Counted from the first letter of the stretch, positions 37,003-47,180 are shown. The stretch: 64,000 nt of DNA from Marinilactibacillus kalidii (GCF_017599325.1 NZ_JAGFVM010000003.1:62001-126000); one strand, 5' to 3'. The notes: generated by a model from the sequence alone, not told the origin. Numbers and translations are program-made.

Positions 37003-38856
37003 ATGTCAAATAAAAAAAGAAATAGCTTACTAGCTAGTTCAGCTGCTGTGGCATTACTATTAGCTGCTTGTGGGGGATCTTCAGATGATTCAAGTAATAA
37101 TGGAGGAACGAATGATGGGGGAAATGATTCGGCTTCCGAAGGCGATGGCGAACCTGAGGTATTAACTTTTGACACTCAGATTGAAAATGAAGGGGAAGCT
37201 ATTGATGGCGGAACGATGAGTATCGGTTACGTATCTGATTCTCCATTCACTGGAATTTTCAGTTGGGAACTTTATAGTGGTGACCCTGACGCTCAAGTAA
37301 TGGCTTATACAATGGGGGAACTCTTCGGAGCTGATGAAAATTATCAGATTGATGATTCAGGTGCAGCTACTATGGAGCTTGATCAAGAAAATAATACGGT
37401 TACGATAACCGTTAAAGATGGTATAACATGGCATGACGGTGAACCGTTAACTGCCGATGACGTGCTATATGCACATGAAATCATTGCAGATCCTGATTAT
37501 GCAGGTGTTCGCTATACTTCAGACTTACAAAATATTGTCGGCATTGACGAATATAAAAATGGTAATGCTGATTCGATTTCAGGGATGACACTTTCTGATG
37601 ATAACATGACATTAACAATTCAATATCAAGAAGTCGGTGTGCAAATGTTACAAGCCGGCGGAGGAATTTGGGGTTATGCAGCACCACGTCATTATACGGG
37701 AGATATTCCTGTAGCTGATTTAGAATCTGCACCTGAGATTCGTGAAAAACCACTAGGTTACGGACCATTTAAAGTAGATAATATCGTTCCGGGCGAGTCT
37801 GTATCGTATTCACGTTATGATGAGTATTGGAGAGGTAAACCAGTTCTTGATGGTATCGAATTACAAACAGTTCCTACTTCTACAGCAGTAGCAGCTATGG
37901 AAAATGCTCAATTTGATTTATTCCTTAAAATGCCTACTGATCAATATGACACTTTTGCAGATCTTCCTGGCTATAAAATTGCCGGTCGTGATGAAAACTC
38001 ATACACTTATATTGGTTTTAAATTAGGTGAATGGCAAGAAGGCGAAGGCGATGAGCCAGCTAAGAATGTTTATAACCCAGATGCTAAAATGGCAGATAAA
38101 AACTTACGTAAAGCTATGGCATATTCGATTGATAACGATGCAGTAGGATCTAACTTCTATCAAGGCTTACGTCGTCGTGCAACTTCTCCAATTATCCCTA
38201 ACTTCTCAGACTATTACAATGAAGAGCTTGAAGGATATCCATATAATCTTGATGAAGCAAATAAAATCTTAGATGATGCTGGATATGAGTGGGATGAAAA
38301 TGAAGAATATCGTTTAACACCAGAAGGTGAAGAGCTGGTAATCAATTTTGCATCTATGTCTGGATCAGATGTAGCTGAGCCAATCTCTGAATATTATATC
38401 CAATCTTGGAAACGTATTGGATTGAATGTTCAACTGCTTGAAGGTCGTCTACATGAATTTAACTCTTTCTACGACCGCGTAGAAGCTGATGATCCTAAGA
38501 TCGATATTTATCAAGGCGCGTGGGGTACAGGTACTGATCCTACACCGGATGGTCTTTATGGAGAAACAGCACCCTTCAACTATACGCGTTGGGTTACTGA
38601 TGAAAATAACGAATATATGGAACAGATGTTAAGCGCTGAAGGCTTTGACACTGAATGGCGTGCAGGAGTATTCAATGAATGGCAAGAATACTTCATGGAA
38701 GAATTACCAATTATTCCAACACTATTCCGTACAGAAGTTTTCCCAGTTAACAACCGTGTAGGTGCGTATGATATTACTGTAGGTGCTAATCCAGAAGATC
38801 CGGGCGTTGCTTATCACACTTGGTACTTGACTTCTGATACACGTGCAACTGAATAA
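37003..38856 (+). CDS. oppA: Oligopeptide-binding lipoprotein OppA
   Basis: A 617-residue solute-binding protein of the Opp/Dpp family. The N-terminal signal ends in the lipobox LLAAC, so Cys23 would be lipidated. Next comes a Gly/Asn/Ser/Asp linker (residues 24-55) and the two-lobe binding domain, with VTITVKDGITWHDGEPLTADDV characteristic. The mature protein is strongly acidic, fitting a salty or alkaline habitat. Last gene of oppDFBCA, the order described for Lactococcus lactis. GGGGAG precedes the ATG. Confidence 0.95.
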   Translation: MSNKKRNSLLASSAAVALLLAACGGSSDDSSNNGGTNDGGNDSASEGDGEPEVLTFDTQIENEGEAIDGGTMSIGYVSDSPFTGIFSWELYSGDPDAQVMAYTMGELFGADENYQIDDSGAATMELDQENNTVTITVKDGITWHDGEPLTADDVLYAHEIIADPDYAGVRYTSDLQNIVGIDEYKNGNADSISGMTLSDDNMTLTIQYQEVGVQMLQAGGGIWGYAAPRHYTGDIPVADLESAPEIREKPLGYGPFKVDNIVPGESVSYSRYDEYWRGKPVLDGIELQTVPTSTAVAAMENAQFDLFLKMPTDQYDTFADLPGYKIAGRDENSYTYIGFKLGEWQEGEGDEPAKNVYNPDAKMADKNLRKAMAYSIDNDAVGSNFYQGLRRRATSPIIPNFSDYYNEELEGYPYNLDEANKILDDAGYEWDENEEYRLTPEGEELVINFASMSGSDVAEPISEYYIQSWKRIGLNVQLLEGRLHEFNSFYDRVEADDPKIDIYQGAWGTGTDPTPDGLYGETAPFNYTRWVTDENNEYMEQMLSAEGFDTEWRAGVFNEWQEYFMEELPIIPTLFRTEVFPVNNRVGAYDITVGANPEDPGVAYHTWYLTSDTRATE

Positions 38857-38879
38857 TATTTACTAATGGTTTTTTAAAA

Positions 38880-38917
38880 AAAGTTAGTCAGAATTTTTTC
38901 TGACTAGCTTTTTTTCT
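38880..38917 (+). terminator. Terminator of the opp operon
   Basis: AGTTAGTCAG (38882-38891) pairs with CTGACTAGCT (38900-38909) with one G-T wobble, followed by TTTTTT. Confidence 0.88.
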
Positions 38918-38927
38918 TTGATTCATT

Positions 38928-38956
38928 TTGCTAACTATTTTTGACAGATATATGAT
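38928..38956 (+). promoter_or_regulatory. Promoter of the hrtBA-crtN operon
   Basis: TTGCTA (38928-38933), a 17-base spacer and TATGAT (38951-38956). A TTGACA at 38941 lies too close to that -10 to serve it. Confidence 0.5.
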
Positions 38957-39024
38957 AATATGAACATTAGGCTCTGCAAACGCGTGTTATTTTAAATATT
39001 TTAGATAAGGAAGGAATGAAAAAT

Positions 39025-40116
39025 ATGTTTTTAGCTTGGAGAGAAATCAAACATTCTAAGACGAGGTTCGCCTTAATTATAGGTATTGTTGTGCTAGTCT
39101 CTTATCTTGTTTCGTTTTTAACCGGATTGGCCTATGGTCTTGCGCAAGAAAACCGTATGGCTGTCGATAAATGGGATGCAGATGGCATTGTCTTGACAAA
39201 CGAGTCAAACTTGAACTTAGATAGTTCGATGTTTGATGAGGATATTTCTGATGATATCACTAGTCCGGAAATGGCTGAATTAACGGTTAGCTCAAATATT
39301 GTGCGTATAGAAGATTCAGAGGATACTGAAGATAATATCGATGTTACCTTATTTGGAATTGAAGAAGATGGATTTTTAAATCCTGAAATTTCCGAAGGCA
39401 ATTCTTTTGCAGATGGGACAGTAGTAGCAGATCAATCTCTAAAGACAGAAGATGGTCTTGAAGTAGGAGATACGCTAAAAATATCTGGACAAGATCGCAC
39501 CTTGGAGATTGCTGGATTCACAGAAAACGCGAAATTTAGAGTGGGACCTGTACTATATACCAATGTAGATACAGTGGAGTCTATAAAATATGATGACGAC
39601 CAACTCTCGGAAAATACCGCTTATCCTATCAATAGTATCATTGTTAGAAGTGATGAGGATTTAGAAGATGTAGCTGTTGATAATGAAGATGTTGAGGTTT
39701 ATCCAATTAGTGAATTCATTAATAATTTACCTGGTTACAATGCACAAGTATTAACGTTTGGCTTGATGATTGGTTTCCTTGTTGTGATTGCGGCTCTTGT
39801 AATTGGTATATTTATCTATGTTTTAACGCTGCAAAAAGCTTCTATGCTCGGTGTGATGAAAGCGCAAGGTATATCATCTGGTTATATTGCTAAATCCGTT
39901 ATTGCTCAGACTTTCATTTTAGCTTTAATCGGTGTACTCATAGGATTTGGACTGACCATTGCAACTGGCTTATTCTTACCTACAGCCGTACCGTATCAGA
40001 ACAACTATTTGTTCTTAATAGCTACGATGGTAGCTCTTATTTTATTCGCATTAATAGGAGCCGTGTTCTCTGTCAGGACAGTCGTGAAAATCGATCCGTT
40101 AGAAGCAATAGAATAG
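39025..40116 (+). CDS. hrtB: FtsX-type ABC exporter permease, HrtB-like
   Basis: A 363-residue permease with one N-terminal transmembrane helix, a large extracytoplasmic domain of about 200 residues and three C-terminal helices, the MacB/FtsX topology. The N-terminus (MFLAWREIKHSKTRFALII, then GLAYGLAQEN) resembles HrtB, the permease of the haem-efflux pump HrtAB. The outer domain is very rich in Asp/Glu. The start at 39025 leaves nine bases to GGAAGG; ATG 39016 would touch it. No HssRS-type or TetR regulator is adjacent. Substrate (haem or another amphiphile) is inference. Confidence 0.7.
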   Translation: MFLAWREIKHSKTRFALIIGIVVLVSYLVSFLTGLAYGLAQENRMAVDKWDADGIVLTNESNLNLDSSMFDEDISDDITSPEMAELTVSSNIVRIEDSEDTEDNIDVTLFGIEEDGFLNPEISEGNSFADGTVVADQSLKTEDGLEVGDTLKISGQDRTLEIAGFTENAKFRVGPVLYTNVDTVESIKYDDDQLSENTAYPINSIIVRSDEDLEDVAVDNEDVEVYPISEFINNLPGYNAQVLTFGLMIGFLVVIAALVIGIFIYVLTLQKASMLGVMKAQGISSGYIAKSVIAQTFILALIGVLIGFGLTIATGLFLPTAVPYQNNYLFLIATMVALILFALIGAVFSVRTVVKIDPLEAIE

Positions 40117-40126
40117 GAGGTAACGC

Positions 40127-40804
40127 ATGAATTCAATTGAACTTAAACAAGTAAGTAAAAGTTTCAAAGATGGTAGTAAAACGATTGAAGCGCTAAAAGA
40201 AACGGATTTTTCTGTTCAACCAGGTGAATTTGTTGCCATCATTGGTCCAAGTGGTTCAGGTAAAAGTACCTTTTTGACCATTATTGGTGGATTACAACAA
40301 CCCTCTGAAGGTAGCGTGTTTATAGCAGATCAACAGTTTAGTGAGCTCAAAGAAAAAGAAAGAGCTAAAAGAAGGTTTAAAGAAATTGGATTTATCCTTC
40401 AAGCATCTAATCTAGTCCCTTTCTTAACCGTCAAAGAACAATTGATGCTCGTCAATAAAGTGAAAAAGTCTAACATAGATCAAGAAAGAATCAAGAAATT
40501 GTTGAGTGAATTAGATATAATGGACTTAGCGGATAAATATCCTAGTGACTTATCCGGTGGAGAGCGACAGAGAGCAGCAATCGCGAGAGCGTTGTATCAC
40601 GATCCAACCGTTATTTTGGCAGACGAACCTACAGCTAGTCTAGATACATCAAGAGCGTTTGAAGTAGTAGAAATTCTAGCGCGTGAAACAAAAAACAAGA
40701 AAAAAGCGACAATTATGGTCACACACGACGAAAGGTTGACGACATACTGCGATTCAGTTTATATTATGAAAGACGGTGTACTTGAAAAGAAACTTGAAGA
40801 ATAG
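40127..40804 (+). CDS. hrtA: ABC exporter ATPase, HrtA-like
   Basis: A 225-residue ABC ATPase of the MacB/LolD group: Walker A GPSGSGKS, signature LSGGERQRAA, Walker B VILADEPTASLD, H-loop VTHDERL. The stretch IGFILQASNLVPFLTVKEQL resembles HrtA of Staphylococcus. GGAGG upstream, 10 bases after the permease. crtN follows with a 14-base gap, so the three genes form one operon. Confidence 0.75.
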   Translation: MNSIELKQVSKSFKDGSKTIEALKETDFSVQPGEFVAIIGPSGSGKSTFLTIIGGLQQPSEGSVFIADQQFSELKEKERAKRRFKEIGFILQASNLVPFLTVKEQLMLVNKVKKSNIDQERIKKLLSELDIMDLADKYPSDLSGGERQRAAIARALYHDPTVILADEPTASLDTSRAFEVVEILARETKNKKKATIMVTHDERLTTYCDSVYIMKDGVLEKKLEE

Positions 40805-40818
40805 AAATGAGGAAAATA

Positions 40819-42309
40819 ATGAAGAAAACAGTTAGTGTGATTGGAGCCGGAGCAGCCGGTTTAGCAAGTGCCATTCGATTACAGCATGCAGGGTATGATG
40901 TGACGCTTTATGAAAAAGAATCGATCCCCGGTGGAAAGATGAATCAGCTACAAAAAGATGGATTTACATTTGATATGGGACCAAGTTTAGTCATGATGCC
41001 AGATCTTTACAAAGAAGTTTTCGAACTTGCTGGAAGGAATCCTGATGATTATATTCCAATGCAGAGAGTCGATCCAATGTATTCCGCATTTTTTGGAGAC
41101 GAAGAAATCAGTGTATCTTCAGATTTGACGAAAATAACCCAAGAGATGGAAAATATCAGTGACCAAGATATGGCTGGGTTTTTAGGCTATTTGAAAGATA
41201 TTTATGAAAGATTTATCGTTGCGAAAGAGCATTTCATTCAAAGGCCTTTTAGAAATGCAAGTGACTTTTATAATCCTAAAATGATTCATCAAGCTCTAAA
41301 ACTGAAAACATTTGACAGTGCCAACCATTCGATTGCTAAATACATTAGCGATAAAAGGCTGCAGCAAATCTTGAGCTTTCAAACCCTTTATATTGGTGTA
41401 TCGCCTAATAACGGACCTTCTTTGTATACGATCATTCCGATGATTGAATACTTGTATGGTGTCTGGTTCATTAAAGGTGGTATGCATACAATGGCTACCG
41501 GTATGGAAAAATTATTCTTAGAACTAGGTGGTAAAGTCCATTATGATACACCAGTTGATGAGATCGTTATTGAAAAACAAGAAGCTAAAGGAATCAGAGT
41601 AAACAATGAAATGATTGCGTCTGATTATGTTATGTGTAATGCAGATTTCCCTTATGCCATTAAAAATTTGGTGCAAGATAAGAAATCTAAGGGGAAATAT
41701 ACAGATAAAAAAGTTGATAGTATGAAATATTCTTGTTCTTGTTTCATCATGTACTTGGGTATGGATAAAAAATACGATAAAATCAAAAATATGCACAACT
41801 TTGTGTTTTCTAAAGATTTAGATGAAAACTTAGATGATATTTTTGCAGGTGATGTTTTAACGGATCCTTCATTTTATGTTTATATGGGATCAAAAATGGA
41901 TCCTTCACTCGCACCTGAAGGAAAAGATGGCTTGTATATATTAGTACCCGTATCTGATTTATCAACATCTAAATATGAATGGAACGAAGACACGATTCAA
42001 TATTACCGTGACAGAGTGTTCATGAAACTGAAAACAATCGAAGGATTTGAAAATGTAGAAGATGAAATTATTTCAGAATCTTACATGACACCGATTGATT
42101 GGAGAGATAAGTTTAACGCATACAATGGTGCTTGTTTCGGATTGCAACCAACTTTGATGCAAAGTAATCACTTTAGACCGCAAGCTAAAGCGAAAAATTG
42201 TGAAAACTTGTACTTCACAGGTAGTAGCACGCATCCAGGAGCAGGTGTACCAATCGTGTTGACTTCAGCTAAAATTGCTGTCGATGAATTGATTTTAGAC
42301 GATAAATAA
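40819..42309 (+). CDS. crtN: 4,4'-diapophytoene desaturase (CrtN-type carotenoid desaturase)
   Basis: A 496-residue FAD enzyme. The N-terminal dinucleotide fold (SVIGAGAAGLASAIRLQHAG) is followed by GGKMNQLQKDGFTFDMGPSL, and the C-terminal FAD motif is STHPGAGVPIVLTSAKIAVDE. Both closely resemble staphylococcal CrtN, which desaturates C30 diapophytoene to yellow diaponeurosporene. The start at 40819 has GAGG seven bases upstream. CrtN normally sits beside CrtM (diapophytoene synthase); no crtM or other carotenoid gene is in this window. A CrtP-type oxygenase role cannot be excluded. Confidence 0.85.
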   Translation: MKKTVSVIGAGAAGLASAIRLQHAGYDVTLYEKESIPGGKMNQLQKDGFTFDMGPSLVMMPDLYKEVFELAGRNPDDYIPMQRVDPMYSAFFGDEEISVSSDLTKITQEMENISDQDMAGFLGYLKDIYERFIVAKEHFIQRPFRNASDFYNPKMIHQALKLKTFDSANHSIAKYISDKRLQQILSFQTLYIGVSPNNGPSLYTIIPMIEYLYGVWFIKGGMHTMATGMEKLFLELGGKVHYDTPVDEIVIEKQEAKGIRVNNEMIASDYVMCNADFPYAIKNLVQDKKSKGKYTDKKVDSMKYSCSCFIMYLGMDKKYDKIKNMHNFVFSKDLDENLDDIFAGDVLTDPSFYVYMGSKMDPSLAPEGKDGLYILVPVSDLSTSKYEWNEDTIQYYRDRVFMKLKTIEGFENVEDEIISESYMTPIDWRDKFNAYNGACFGLQPTLMQSNHFRPQAKAKNCENLYFTGSSTHPGAGVPIVLTSAKIAVDELILDDK

Positions 42310-42362
42310 AAAGAAGCTTTGAACGGAAGAGTTGATCCTTTCGTTCAAAGCTTTTTCTTTTG
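42310..42362. terminator. Bidirectional terminator between crtN and the HAD gene
   Basis: AAGCTTTGAACG (42314-42325) pairs with CGTTCAAAGCTT (42342-42353), with A-rich left and T-rich right flanks, between convergent genes. Confidence 0.88.
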
Positions 42363-42363
42363 T

Positions 42364-43176
42364 CTATAATTTGAAATAGTTTGTCAGATAATCTGCTAAG
42401 CCATGTTCATGATTCGTTTTGCTTGTTAAATCATCCGCAACGACTTTTAATTTGTCATTTCCATTCTTCATGACAACACCATGTCCAGCATATTGGATCA
42501 TTTCATAATCGTTTTCCTCGTCACCGAAGGCTAAAATATCCTTGCGGTCGATATTATAATAAGCTGCGATACGTTCAACACCCATAGCTTTTTGTACACC
42601 GGCTGCGACAACTTCAAGGCACGGCGCAAAACCACCCCAACTTCTGACTTCAACAGCATCACCATAGTGTTTGATGATTCGTTCTTCAATGATTGGTTGA
42701 TTTGTTTGGGTATTAGTAAATACGCCAACAGATGTTGGGTCTATTAATAATGTTTCAGAAGTAAGTGGTTTGCTTACACCCACGCCATCTGGGAAAAAGT
42801 CAGGATATGGAATGAAATCACCATGAATGTAAATACCTTCTCTAGATTCTGCCGCAATTAGTTGAACATCTGGGTCATCTTTCAAAGAGAGCATAGACAA
42901 TGCTAATTCTTTGCTCAATGATTTGTGATAGCCATGTGCCCAATCTTTATCTGAAGGGTTGTGACACCAAGCACCGTTAAAGTTAACGATAGGTGTTGTC
43001 ATTTCTAGTTGTTTATAATAATAGTAACTATTTCTGAAAGGACGACCGGTCGCGATTGAAACGATGTGGCCTTGATCTCTCAATCTATCAAGTACTTTAT
43101 GTGTTTCTGGTGTGATCTCTTGAACATCGTTCAGTGTCGTCCCGTCCAAGTCTAATGCAATCAATTTTCGGTTCAT
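42364..43176 (-). CDS. HAD-superfamily phosphatase, Cof type
   Basis: A 270-residue Cof/YidA-type hydrolase. Motif I DLDGTTLND (Asp nucleophile) is near the N-terminus, the C2-type cap occupies the middle, and motif IV GDEENDYEMI lies near residue 215. Such enzymes dephosphorylate sugar phosphates, flavin or other metabolites; the substrate cannot be told from sequence. AAAGGAG precedes the ATG on the minus strand. It is transcribed divergently from the esterase gene. Confidence 0.9.
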   Translation of the reverse strand: MNRKLIALDLDGTTLNDVQEITPETHKVLDRLRDQGHIVSIATGRPFRNSYYYYKQLEMTTPIVNFNGAWCHNPSDKDWAHGYHKSLSKELALSMLSLKDDPDVQLIAAESREGIYIHGDFIPYPDFFPDGVGVSKPLTSETLLIDPTSVGVFTNTQTNQPIIEERIIKHYGDAVEVRSWGGFAPCLEVVAAGVQKAMGVERIAAYYNIDRKDILAFGDEENDYEMIQYAGHGVVMKNGNDKLKVVADDLTSKTNHEHGLADYLTNYFKL

Positions 43177-43236
43177 CTAATTACTCCTTTTAAACAATAA
43201 ATATCATTGTAGCTAATATAAAAAAAATTCGATCTG

Positions 43237-43245
43237 TGATAAAAT
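43237..43245 (+). promoter_or_regulatory. Possible extended -10 upstream of the esterase gene
   Basis: TGATAAAAT fits the extended -10 pattern; TTCGAT lies too close to act as -35. Confidence 0.35.
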
Positions 43246-43312
43246 AATAGAGGATATCTATTTAAGTATAACAAACTGAAAATAAAAAGTATATGTCATT
43301 GGAGTGAGTGAG

Positions 43313-44080
43313 ATGTTTCAAATCATCCAGAAAACAATCGGTGAGATTCCAGTTCTAGAAGTGGTGAAAGATGAATGGAAGAATGAATCGTTACCGACAG
43401 TCATTTTTTATCATGGGTGGACAAGTCATAAGGAATCTGTATTAGTCCAAGGTTATGAATTGGCCAAAAGAGGCATTCGAGCAATTTTACCAGAAGCATA
43501 TATGCATGGTGAAAGAATGGATAATATGCAACAAAATCAAGACCCATCTTTATTCTGGAAAGTGATTACACAAAATCTAAAAGAAGTCTCGATGATTAGA
43601 GACTATTATTTATCAGAAAATTTATCACAACCCGAAAAATTCGGTATCAGTGGTCTTTCTATGGGGGGGATCACAACAAGCGCAATGTTGACACAATTTG
43701 ATTGGATCCACTCGGCTGCTATACTAATGGGGAATCCTTCGCCGGTGGCTTTTTCTAAATGGCTACTGACTTCAAAGTGGTACGATGGATATGAAAATGT
43801 GGATGGTCTGATCACTGGAGAAGCAGAAAAACAGCTCAATCATATTTCATTAATCAAGCAACCTGAAAAGATTGCGGGTAAATCCGTTTATTTCTGGCAC
43901 GGTACGAAAGATGAGCTTGTTCCTTTTGAACAGACAGAAGCCTTTATCCAAGGGATCAAAGATGAACCCTATGCAAAAAACATCTCTTTTTCTATTGGTT
44001 CTGGGCATGGACATAAAGTTCCTTACGAAATTGCTGTAGAGATGGCGGCGTTTTTCGAGAAAAGTTTCGCCGAAAATTAA
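43313..44080 (+). CDS. Alpha/beta hydrolase (YitV-like esterase)
   Basis: A 255-residue serine hydrolase of the prolyl-oligopeptidase/dienelactone type. The HGW oxyanion segment (FYHGWTSHK), the nucleophile elbow GLSMGG, an Asp in HGTKDELVP and a His in GSGHGHKVP complete the triad. The start is ATG 43313, with GGAG eight bases upstream; GTG 43304 overlaps that site. Like B. subtilis yitV it precedes a DUF59 (yitW-like) gene. Substrate unknown. Confidence 0.85.
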   Translation: MFQIIQKTIGEIPVLEVVKDEWKNESLPTVIFYHGWTSHKESVLVQGYELAKRGIRAILPEAYMHGERMDNMQQNQDPSLFWKVITQNLKEVSMIRDYYLSENLSQPEKFGISGLSMGGITTSAMLTQFDWIHSAAILMGNPSPVAFSKWLLTSKWYDGYENVDGLITGEAEKQLNHISLIKQPEKIAGKSVYFWHGTKDELVPFEQTEAFIQGIKDEPYAKNISFSIGSGHGHKVPYEIAVEMAAFFEKSFAEN

Positions 44081-44141
44081 TTATTCTATGATTTAGAGTA
44101 TGTTATGATGACTTAAAGATAGGAAATTAAGGAGGACCACG

Positions 44142-44483
44142 ATGTCAGAAGAAAACACAGTTTGGTCTGAAGAAAAAATTGAGACTATTAAAAATCAAAT
44201 TATGGAAGCTATGGAACAAGTTATTGATCCAGAGCTTGGTATCGATATCGTTAATCTTGGATTGATTTATGAAGTAAATGTCTTCAATGGAGGATACTGT
44301 GAAGTTAAAATCACTTTAACGACAATGGGTTGTCCTTTAGCAGATGTCATTACAGAAGATATTTTAAATGCAATGGAAGCTGTTCCAGAAATTACAGAGA
44401 CAGACGTTAAATTAGTCTGGTATCCTGCATGGGATACGACTAGAATGAGTCGCTACGCACGTATTGCGTTAGGGATAAGATAA
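44142..44483 (+). CDS. DUF59/MIP18-family Fe-S assembly factor (YitW-like)
   Basis: A 113-residue protein with the DUF59 core (VIDPELGIDIVNLGLIYEV ... TLTTMGCPLADVI) including the conserved Cys in MGCPL. Relatives (SufT, PaaD, YitW) help mature iron-sulphur proteins. AAGGAGG precedes the ATG. The gene is followed by a hairpin and clpB. Confidence 0.9.
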   Translation: MSEENTVWSEEKIETIKNQIMEAMEQVIDPELGIDIVNLGLIYEVNVFNGGYCEVKITLTTMGCPLADVITEDILNAMEAVPEITETDVKLVWYPAWDTTRMSRYARIALGIR

Positions 44484-44493
44484 TGAGGAGAAA

Positions 44494-44532
44494 AAGAATT
44501 GAGTTCGCTATCAAGCTCAGTTCTTTTTTAAT
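44494..44532 (+). terminator. Terminator before clpB
   Basis: AAGAATTGAG pairs with CTCAGTTCTT (one G-T pair) and is followed by TTTT. Confidence 0.75.
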
Positions 44533-44570
44533 AGAATAAATTAAATCATTGAGATGAAAAGGGGGATTTT

Positions 44571-47180
44571 ATGGCTGAATATACTAAGGTCATGCAAGAA
44601 TCTATTTCAAGTGCTCAAGAAATTGCGAAAGTCAGACATCACCAGCTTGTTGGCATCACACATTTGTGGCGGACATTTATGCAACCTGATCATTTAGCGT
44701 ATCAATTATATGAAAAATGTTCGATTAATGTCGATGAATTGTTACAACAAGTTGAGAAGCAATTGGACGGTATTCCGGTTGTAGAAGGTGGCTCCGTCGC
44801 GCATGGTAGTCAAATCGATAGTGATCTTTACACATTACTTCAAAAAGCTGAACAAGTTGCGTATTCTATTGGCGATCAATATATTGCTGTGGACGTCGTA
44901 TTGATTGCGCTTATGTCACAGCAGCATCCAATAAAGACTTATCTTGAATCCAAAGGTTTAACAGAAAAAGGCCTTACAGAAAAAATCTTAGAATGGAGAG
45001 GTGGAGAAACTGTGCAAAGTGCATCTCAAGAGTCTGCCTATCAAGCATTAGAGGCCTATTCAATTGACTTGATCAAGCAAGTTAAAGAGGGGAACCAAGA
45101 TCCAATCATCGGAAGAGATGATGAAATTAGAGATGTCATCAGAATATTATCTAGGAAAACAAAGAATAACCCGATATTGATTGGAGAACCAGGTGTTGGG
45201 AAAACAGCGATCATAGAAGGATTGGCACAGAGAATCGTACGAAATGACGTGCCAGAAAATATTAAAAACAAACAACTCTATTCCTTAGATATGGGTGCTT
45301 TGATAGCCGGCGCAAAATATCGTGGAGAATTTGAAGAGAGACTGAAAGCTGTTTTAAAAGAAGTGAAGAAGAGTGAAGGAAATATCATTTTATTCATCGA
45401 CGAAATTCATACGATTGTAGGAGCGGGCAAGACCGAAGGGAGTATGGATGCCGGGAATCTGCTAAAACCCATGCTGGCAAGGGGAGAACTACACTGCATC
45501 GGTGCAACAACGATCAACGAATATAAAAACTATATGGAAAAAGATAAAGCATTGGAAAGAAGATTTCAAAAGGTTATCGTTAATGAACCAACAATAGAAG
45601 AAGCAATCAGCATATTGAGAGGTTTGAAAGAGCGGTTCGAGATTCACCATGGCGTTAATATTCAAGATAATGCTTTGGTAGCAGCCGTTCAATTATCTAG
45701 TCGATATATGACTGAACGTTTTTTACCAGATAAGGCGATTGATTTGGTGGACGAAGCTTGTGCAAGTATACGAGTAGAAATGAATTCTATGCCGACAGAA
45801 TTAGATCAGTTGATGAGAAGACAGATGCAATTAGAAATTGAAGAGCAAGCCCTTAAAGAAGAATCAGATGACAAAAGTAGAGCACGTCTTGGAATCATTC
45901 AAGAGGAACTTGCTTCTATTAGAGAAGAAGTTCAAGTGCTGACTTTGAGATGGAATAAGGAAAAAGTTTCCATGCAAGACATTCAAGATAAAAAAGCTGA
46001 AATTGAACAGGCTAAACGAAAACTGGAAGAGGCTGAATCGGACTATAATCTTGAAGAAGCTGCCAAGTTGCGTCATGGTATTATTCCGTCACTTGAAAAA
46101 GAACAAATTGAATTAGAAACGATCCATCAAGCTAGTCGATCATCAGAAAATAGATTAGTACAAGAAACGGTAACAGAAGATGAGATGGCAGAAGTTGTTG
46201 CAAGAATTACAGGTATACCAGTCACTCGACTTGTACAAACGGAAAGAGATAAACTACTAAACTTGAATGCAGCAATGAAAACCCAAGTGATTGGTCAGGA
46301 TGAAGCCGTGAATGTTGTGACAGATGCCATTTTACGTGCAAGAGCAGGTATTCAAGATCCAAACCGTCCATTAGGATCGTTTTTATTTTTAGGTCCTACA
46401 GGTGTGGGTAAAACAGAGTTGGCAAGAACGCTTGCATTAAATTTATTTGACAGTAAAGATCAGATGGTTCGCTTAGACATGAGTGAATACATGGAGAAAC
46501 ATAGTGTTTCTAGACTGATTGGTTCACCTCCTGGATACGTGGGATATGATGAAGGCGGACAATTGACGGAAGCTGTACGAAATCATCCTTATACGATCTT
46601 ACTGTTAGACGAAGTAGAAAAAGCCCATCCGGACGTCTTTAATATTCTCTTGCAAGTGTTAGACGAAGGACGATTAACAGATGCAAAAGGTCAGTTGATC
46701 GATTTTAAAAATACTGTGCTTATACTCACAAGTAATATCGGATCTGATCTTTTATTAGAAGAAACTTCTGAAGAGGGTGTTATTCAAGAAGTAACTGAAA
46801 CAAAGGTTAGAAAACGATTGTTTGAATCCTTTAGACCAGAATTTTTGAATCGACTCGATGATATTGTATTATTTTCACCGATAACAAAAAAAGATATGGT
46901 CAAAATTGTAGAGAAACTGGTTGAAGATTTGAAAAATAGATTAACAAATAATGGCTTTAGCCTAGTATTATCGACGGAGGCTAAAAAATGGATCGCAGAA
47001 GAAGCTTATGATCCAGCATTTGGAGCGCGTCCAATCAAACGGTATTTGACCAATGAAATAGAGACACCAATCGCTAAGATGATCATTGCAAATGAGATTA
47101 AAACAGGCGAAGTAATCAACGTAAACGAAAAAGAAGGACAATTGGTTTTTGAAACAAGTAATGCGACAGAGTCAGCTTAA
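44571..47180 (+). CDS. clpB: ATP-dependent disaggregase ClpB
   Basis: An 869-residue AAA+ chaperone that extracts proteins from aggregates with DnaK. It has an N-terminal double-Clp domain (1-145), first ATPase with Walker A GEPGVGKT (205-212), pore loop [11 protein letters not shown] and Walker [10 protein letters not shown], a coiled-coil middle domain (about 405-525), and a second ATPase with [11 protein letters not shown] and [12 protein letters not shown]. The long middle domain separates it from ClpC/ClpE. GGGGGA precedes the ATG. No CIRCE or CtsR box is visible in the short upstream gap. Confidence 0.95.
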   Translation: MAEYTKVMQESISSAQEIAKVRHHQLVGITHLWRTFMQPDHLAYQLYEKCSINVDELLQQVEKQLDGIPVVEGGSVAHGSQIDSDLYTLLQKAEQVAYSIGDQYIAVDVVLIALMSQQHPIKTYLESKGLTEKGLTEKILEWRGGETVQSASQESAYQALEAYSIDLIKQVKEGNQDPIIGRDDEIRDVIRILSRKTKNNPILIGEPGVGKTAIIEGLAQRIVRNDVPENIKNKQLYSLDMGALIAGAKYRGEFEERLKAVLKEVKKSEGNIILFIDEIHTIVGAGKTEGSMDAGNLLKPMLARGELHCIGATTINEYKNYMEKDKALERRFQKVIVNEPTIEEAISILRGLKERFEIHHGVNIQDNALVAAVQLSSRYMTERFLPDKAIDLVDEACASIRVEMNSMPTELDQLMRRQMQLEIEEQALKEESDDKSRARLGIIQEELASIREEVQVLTLRWNKEKVSMQDIQDKKAEIEQAKRKLEEAESDYNLEEAAKLRHGIIPSLEKEQIELETIHQASRSSENRLVQETVTEDEMAEVVARITGIPVTRLVQTERDKLLNLNAAMKTQVIGQDEAVNVVTDAILRARAGIQDPNRPLGSFLFLGPTGVGKTELARTLALNLFDSKDQMVRLDMSEYMEKHSVSRLIGSPPGYVGYDEGGQLTEAVRNHPYTILLLDEVEKAHPDVFNILLQVLDEGRLTDAKGQLIDFKNTVLILTSNIGSDLLLEETSEEGVIQEVTETKVRKRLFESFRPEFLNRLDDIVLFSPITKKDMVKIVEKLVEDLKNRLTNNGFSLVLSTEAKKWIAEEAYDPAFGARPIKRYLTNEIETPIAKMIIANEIKTGEVINVNEKEGQLVFETSNATESA

